DNA of 64,000 bases from Sipunculus nudus (lineage: Eukaryota > Annelida > Sipuncula > Golfingiida > Sipunculidae). The DNA is taken from assembly GCA_026874595.1 (NCBI GenBank), contig CM049311.1, positions 49,169,676 to 49,233,675 of the forward strand. The letters run 5' to 3'. The notes beneath the pieces were generated by a model. That model worked only from the letters and a program-made list of their open reading frames with translations. It was not told the DNA's origin and made no database searches. Positions 59,419-64,000 of the stretch are shown piece after piece. Position 1 is the first letter of the stretch. Each line of letters begins with the position of its first letter. The position numbers and the translations under genes are program-made.

Positions 59419-60600
59419 GGCAACTGTTTGATTGTATGGTGAAGCTGTAATGTGACCTTGACCTTGGGCCAAAGTCATGCATATCCTGTGGTCTGACCTT
59501 AACAGACTGAAAGGGGAATCTGGTGGCTGCAGTTCCAAGAGTTTGCACACGAAGAGAAGCCATCAAATCAGACACTGCTAACAGGGCAGGAAAACTGCAT
59601 GGTTGGAACATATTTACAAAATATGGTTGAGCCATATACATGATGATTGCAAACATTCCAGGATGTGTGTGCGTGTGTGTGTCCCCAGTGAGGGATGCAG
59701 GGACTTTACCTTTGATTTTATTCTTTAAATTAGATTTTATATGTTATTTTGTCATTTCATGCTTTTCTGTGATAAATAGTCATTTTCTTTACTACAAACA
59801 CATGTAATCATGATTATTTGCAAATTTCATAAATTCACAGAAAGAAGGTATATTTACATTGGGAAATAGCACTTATTTGTATATAGAGGAATAACCCATT
59901 TTCATTATACTGCACAGGAATAAAACGTTAAACTAAGCACCAAAAAAGAAAATGTGTTATGTGAAAATCCTGTTTGTATTTAGATAATTTATAACATATT
60001 CATAATTACATAGTTTAACCTCTTAATCATTAACAGTTTTAATACTCCTTGAAATGGAGTGGGATAAACTACCTATACTTTAATCGTAAAATATTAGAAT
60101 AATGTGTACTTGTAACTCAGATTTTATATTTTGTTCATATTTGAATTGAAATGTATTGTCACAATACTGTTAAGTTTATTAAGGGTTATTATTTGTTTTA
60201 TGCAACCCAGCTATCACTTTCACTTATCAGATTTTTTTTTTTTTAATTCACAAATTTCACCTTTTTCTTTGTTAATCCTAGTCCTAATGACAGAAAAGCA
60301 TTATCTCTATTACCTCCATAAATATGTATTTCCCAGACCTTTGTTCAAAATCCTTGCAAGTTCTGAAAACCAAGATTTATACCGTTATTAATATAATATA
60401 TAGCCCATGGGGCTGCAGTCAGTATGGTACTTCTGGAAAACTGTACCAGAAAAAAATCATCCAGGTTTTCTCCATGCTGAAATGAAACTGTTCTGTCACC
60501 ATCCCTTAAATTCCTGAACACTGAATGCGACTGGGATATACCACTTTTGTCAGGTAGAAATAAAAAGTATTTGCAGACTGTAAACATTGAAAAATATTGT
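59419..60600 (+). other. Probable 3' UTR of the DGK gene
   Basis: Sequence after the TGA has no recognisable coding content. Candidate polyadenylation signals AATAAA are at 59919-59924 and 60559-60564; which is used cannot be told from sequence. A short GTGT run lies near 59665-59685. Confidence 0.45.
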
Positions 60601-62947
60601 CATTGTCATAACATCTAAGAATGTTATCTTTCATATAATAAAACATTAAAGGAAGGAAAGGACCATGGTTAACCTACAGACGTTTTCTGAACCTCATGTC
60701 CTGTCTGACGGTTTTGTTGTCAAATTGGTAGAAGACCTCCCTCGTGCTGAAAGGGTTTTAGTTCAACTAAAATTCAGTGTAATAGTACAATATTTCATAC
60801 CTTCCTTCAAAATAAGTTCCATTTGGGTTTGTTTGTTTATATTCATTGGGAACTTTGGGCTTCTGGGATGATCATGTAAGCTTGAAAGTTTTCTCCTAAA
60901 CTGATGAAGGAAATCAGAGTTTAAAATGCACTAGGTCGTTCAGATTCAAATATCCATACTGACCTGTATTCAGTTAGGTCATACAAAATATTTTGTTATA
61001 TTAACATGAGTACTTTAAAATTACCATTTAGTGTGAAAGCATGACTTGTATCGGGTTATTAGGACCAGTTATAAAACAATTAAGATGTTTAAGTGTAATT
61101 GCTAATTATGGTTTTATAACCAAAACTGGTATTTAGGCCATAATTGTCATTAACACTTGAATTGAAAGATGATTTATCTTATGCTAGGGAACTTCTAGAG
61201 ACTTCCCAGGCAACGCCAGTAGATTTTTATAAAATCCCTGTGAGTCCTGCTTTTATGGCTATCCTCATGCAGGCTGAAAAAGGGGGAGAGGTAAAGAATC
61301 AGTGTTTATATTTAAGACCTGGTATTTCACGGTTAGATAACTGAGTTAAATAAATATGGCTAGCTTAACTTGGATGTGTAAAGGTTTATTGAAAAGTGAT
61401 GTCACACCTTTTTGTTTGATTGGGGGGGGGGGGGGGGTTATGAAGTAATTCGGGATCATGGTTTCTTCTAGTTTAGTTTACGCAGTCTTATATTTTTCTT
61501 TTATAATGTGCACCAAACATTAAGTAAAGGCCTACCCAAAAAAAACGGAGGGGTAGAGGGTTAAACTGCAAAGAACTCATTATGTATCAGTTAACATTCT
61601 TTGGATCCAGTTATAATTTTCACGTTTACTGGCAACTTTCTGTTTAAACGAGAAAATTCGATTTTTATTGTCGGTTGTGTACACTGGCGGGTATTTGCAG
61701 TGCTGCCACCTGGGGGGTCTATGAAATTACTTGGATTACGGTTCACGTGAACTGACCCAGTGTAAGCCTTGTGGGCTGAACTAACGCAAAGTGGCTTAGA
61801 ACTGTGTGATTAGGCGTGCTCTTATATTTATCTGAATTATATACACAGATTCAATGAAGATATATATTAATAAGTATTACCAGGACCAAATGTAGCTAAG
61901 AAAATTTGATTTGATAGCAATGAATAAAATCTGTGAAAAATGTAAAATATCAAGTACTTTGACAGATATTTTGTCATTTATAACGAATAAGATATACTGG
62001 CTGTCAGCTTTATAATATCTATTGCCTTGGGTTAAGAAATGTATAAAGACCAAAGATGTGAAATATAATAACCTACCAAAGTTATATCATAATGATATAA
62101 CAATGGCAAAAAAAAAAAAAATGTATTCAAATGACGCGACAGGAATCGGTTTAAATAGAAGAGGGAGTACTGGTGAGGTGCTTTCAGCATGTCCTAATGT
62201 AAATGTGACTAACAGAACAGCAAAACAATCAGTATGTTTGTCACTTGGGAGTGTATAGAATAACAGAAAATATTATAATATTATATATGCTGTTTGATAC
62301 AAAATGTTATACTTATCTTATGCAGATGTAATTGAAGTTAATTTATATTATTTCATTCTTTATCATTCAAAGTCGGTCTGACTAGTTCTACCAGAAAAGT
62401 GGAATGTATGGAATGTATAAGAACGAATGCAGTGTGACCATTGTGCAAGATCTGTGGCGGATGAAACGCAGAATATATATATGGACTGGCCAAATAATAT
62501 GCATATAACGTTATACAACATGATACCTTTCTATTCACTTGAAAAGTTTTACTTTCAAAGATTTAAGAGAATCACTCTTAATTACTAATCATAATGTAAA
62601 GTTATAAAGACGATCGTAATTACTATAATAATATTCCCGAAATAGACAGGATATATCTACTTTCTGCTGTAAGTGCTAGCAGACTATTTTTGGCTATTAT
62701 TTCCAAAGCCGAATATTTTTTTTCGTATTTCACAAAATGATTTGTATAACGTGAAATTTTTACTACAATGTAACCATATTGATGTTATTATTTTGTAAGA
62801 TACGTTATTTATCGAAAGTTCAATTATAACATTTTGAATATGGAATCAAATTATGTAAGAATAAATTTCCGGGATGAAAAACAGGAACTGAAAAAAATGT
62901 ATAACCTGCAGGGCAGGCTATTTCCGATTTTCATTATAATATTTGAG

Positions 62948-62948
<1 letters not shown>
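60601..62948. other. Intergenic or distal 3' sequence with small unrecognised open frames
   Basis: Short + strand open stretches at about 60665-60870, 61144-61344 and 62100-62258 have somewhat mixed composition but no recognised domain. The second ends in a donor-like GAG|gtaaag at about 61290. A run of 16 G lies at 61422-61437. No gene can be supported. Confidence 0.4.

Positions 62949-63044
<96 letters not shown>
62949..63044. repeat. (TA)n microsatellite
   Basis: About 47 uninterrupted TA repeats. The open frames of alternating Tyr-Ile across it are artefacts. Confidence 0.98.
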
Positions 63045-63045
<1 letters not shown>

Positions 63046-63124
63046 CAACAGCCTTAACCTTAGCGAGATTATCGTCAAATACGTGAAAATGAATATGGGG
63101 CAAATTTAAAGAATGTGTAAAATT

Positions 63125-63500
63125 TTTTTTGCATATTGGATATCACATGTTGATGAGTAGGACTTAGAAATTTGTTTACCAACTGGTGATCACCTGTTGA
63201 TTCATAAGGATTGGAATTTAGTTTACTTACTTGGGGTCACATGTTGATTGGGAGGGATCGGAAATTTGTTTACATGCTGGATATCACATGTTGATTGGTA
63301 CCGATTGGAATTTTGTGTACAAACTTGAAATCACATGTTGACGTGTTCGAATTGGAATTTTGTGTACGAACTCGATATCACATGTTGATTGGTACGGATT
63401 GGAATTAAGTTTACATACAGGAGATAACATGTTGATCAGTAGGGACTAAAATTTTGTTTACATACTGGAGATCACATGTTGATTAGTACGGACTGGAAAA
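63125..63500. repeat. 47-bp minisatellite, eight units
   Basis: The phrase atcacatgttgattggtacg recurs at about 47-bp steps (63142, 63189, 63236 and so on to 63472), with gattggaatttngtttac between. Units are diverged. Confidence 0.88.
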
Positions 63501-64000
63501 TATTTATGTAAATGTAGCTTTATCAGAATCAATAAACAAAGTCATCTGACGAAATCTACCTTAATAATCATGAGATAAATGTTTAAACTTTATTACATCG
63601 ATATAATTGTATGTAAATATTGCACCAAAGTACCCTTTGTTACTATGCACTTTTGACACCCTTAACGAATCATGTCTGGTTGTTGAGTATTTCTATATTC
63701 TTGCAAGTGTTACTCTGTACCTGTTGGTATGAACCACAAGTGTGTCTCAGAGGACATTGAAAGGGTTAATGTACAATTGTAGTAAAAGGGTTAAAGGCGG
63801 GGCCTCACTCGATGTGGGGGATTGAAACTGTGATCCTTTTGCAATATACCTTGTGTTGTGATGTGAGATTTGCAAATCAGTGCACGTGTGTGGATGTTTC
63901 ATGTCAGGGTCAGTTTGGAATGGGGCGATCGTAAGGGAAACCTGGTATAGACGGACAACCGGACCGTGTTAAGGGTAAAGGTTCTGCCGTCTCTTAATTA
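63501..64000. other. No feature recognised
   Basis: No exon, RNA gene or repeat signature was seen in the last 500 bases. Confidence 0.5.

Noticed and set aside
62834-63109. Tyr-Ile repeat proteins across the TA run
   Set aside because: Translation of a microsatellite.

Overview
This is eukaryotic nuclear DNA: AT-rich, intron-dominated and full of tandem repeats and small decayed mobile elements. The host is probably a marine mollusc, most likely a bivalve. That is an inference from the repeat style: core-satellite elements with (GTCCGTCT)n starts and ends reading CCCATGGGTCACTTGTT. No species can be named from the sequence alone.

One gene explains all the coding signal. On the + strand, 24 exons between 13908 and 59418 encode a type IV diacylglycerol kinase (DGK zeta/iota class). 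The exons give, in order, a C1-type zinc finger, a lysine-rich MARCKS-like segment, the DGK catalytic domain (GGDGT), the accessory domain, a Ser/Pro-rich linker, ankyrin repeats and a C-terminal PDZ ligand ending ETAV. Splice phases match at every junction, and either isoform gives an uninterrupted reading frame (829 or 831 residues visible). The 5' part of the gene, including the start codon and the first C1 domain, is not in the window and presumably lies to the left.

The most interesting observation is a pair of duplicated exons, 7a (23575-23717) and 7b (24525-24673), at the start of the accessory domain. They end in the same 21 residues despite 11 synonymous differences. Including both or skipping both creates an immediate stop codon, so they behave as frame-locked mutually exclusive exons. 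A second, weaker candidate is an alternative terminal exon at 51864 that would replace the PDZ ligand.

Layout: 1-8796 is a 43-bp minisatellite, off the left edge, split cleanly by a ~4.1-kb element (1760-5867) that carries its own ~337-bp and ~282-bp tandem arrays. 10265-13135 and 48744-51435 are two direct copies of a ~2.8-kb repeat bracketing most of the kinase exons. 13908-48543 holds exons 1-22 with intronic minisatellites, a tRNA-derived SINE, a 2.2-kb terminal-inverted-repeat element (39929-42098) and a pogo-like MITE with TA target duplication (46728-46911). 48544-59365 is a 10.8-kb intron with a 3-kb imperfect inverted repeat and a foldback element. 59366-59418 is the last exon, and 59419-64000 is 3' UTR plus intergenic sequence with no recognised gene.
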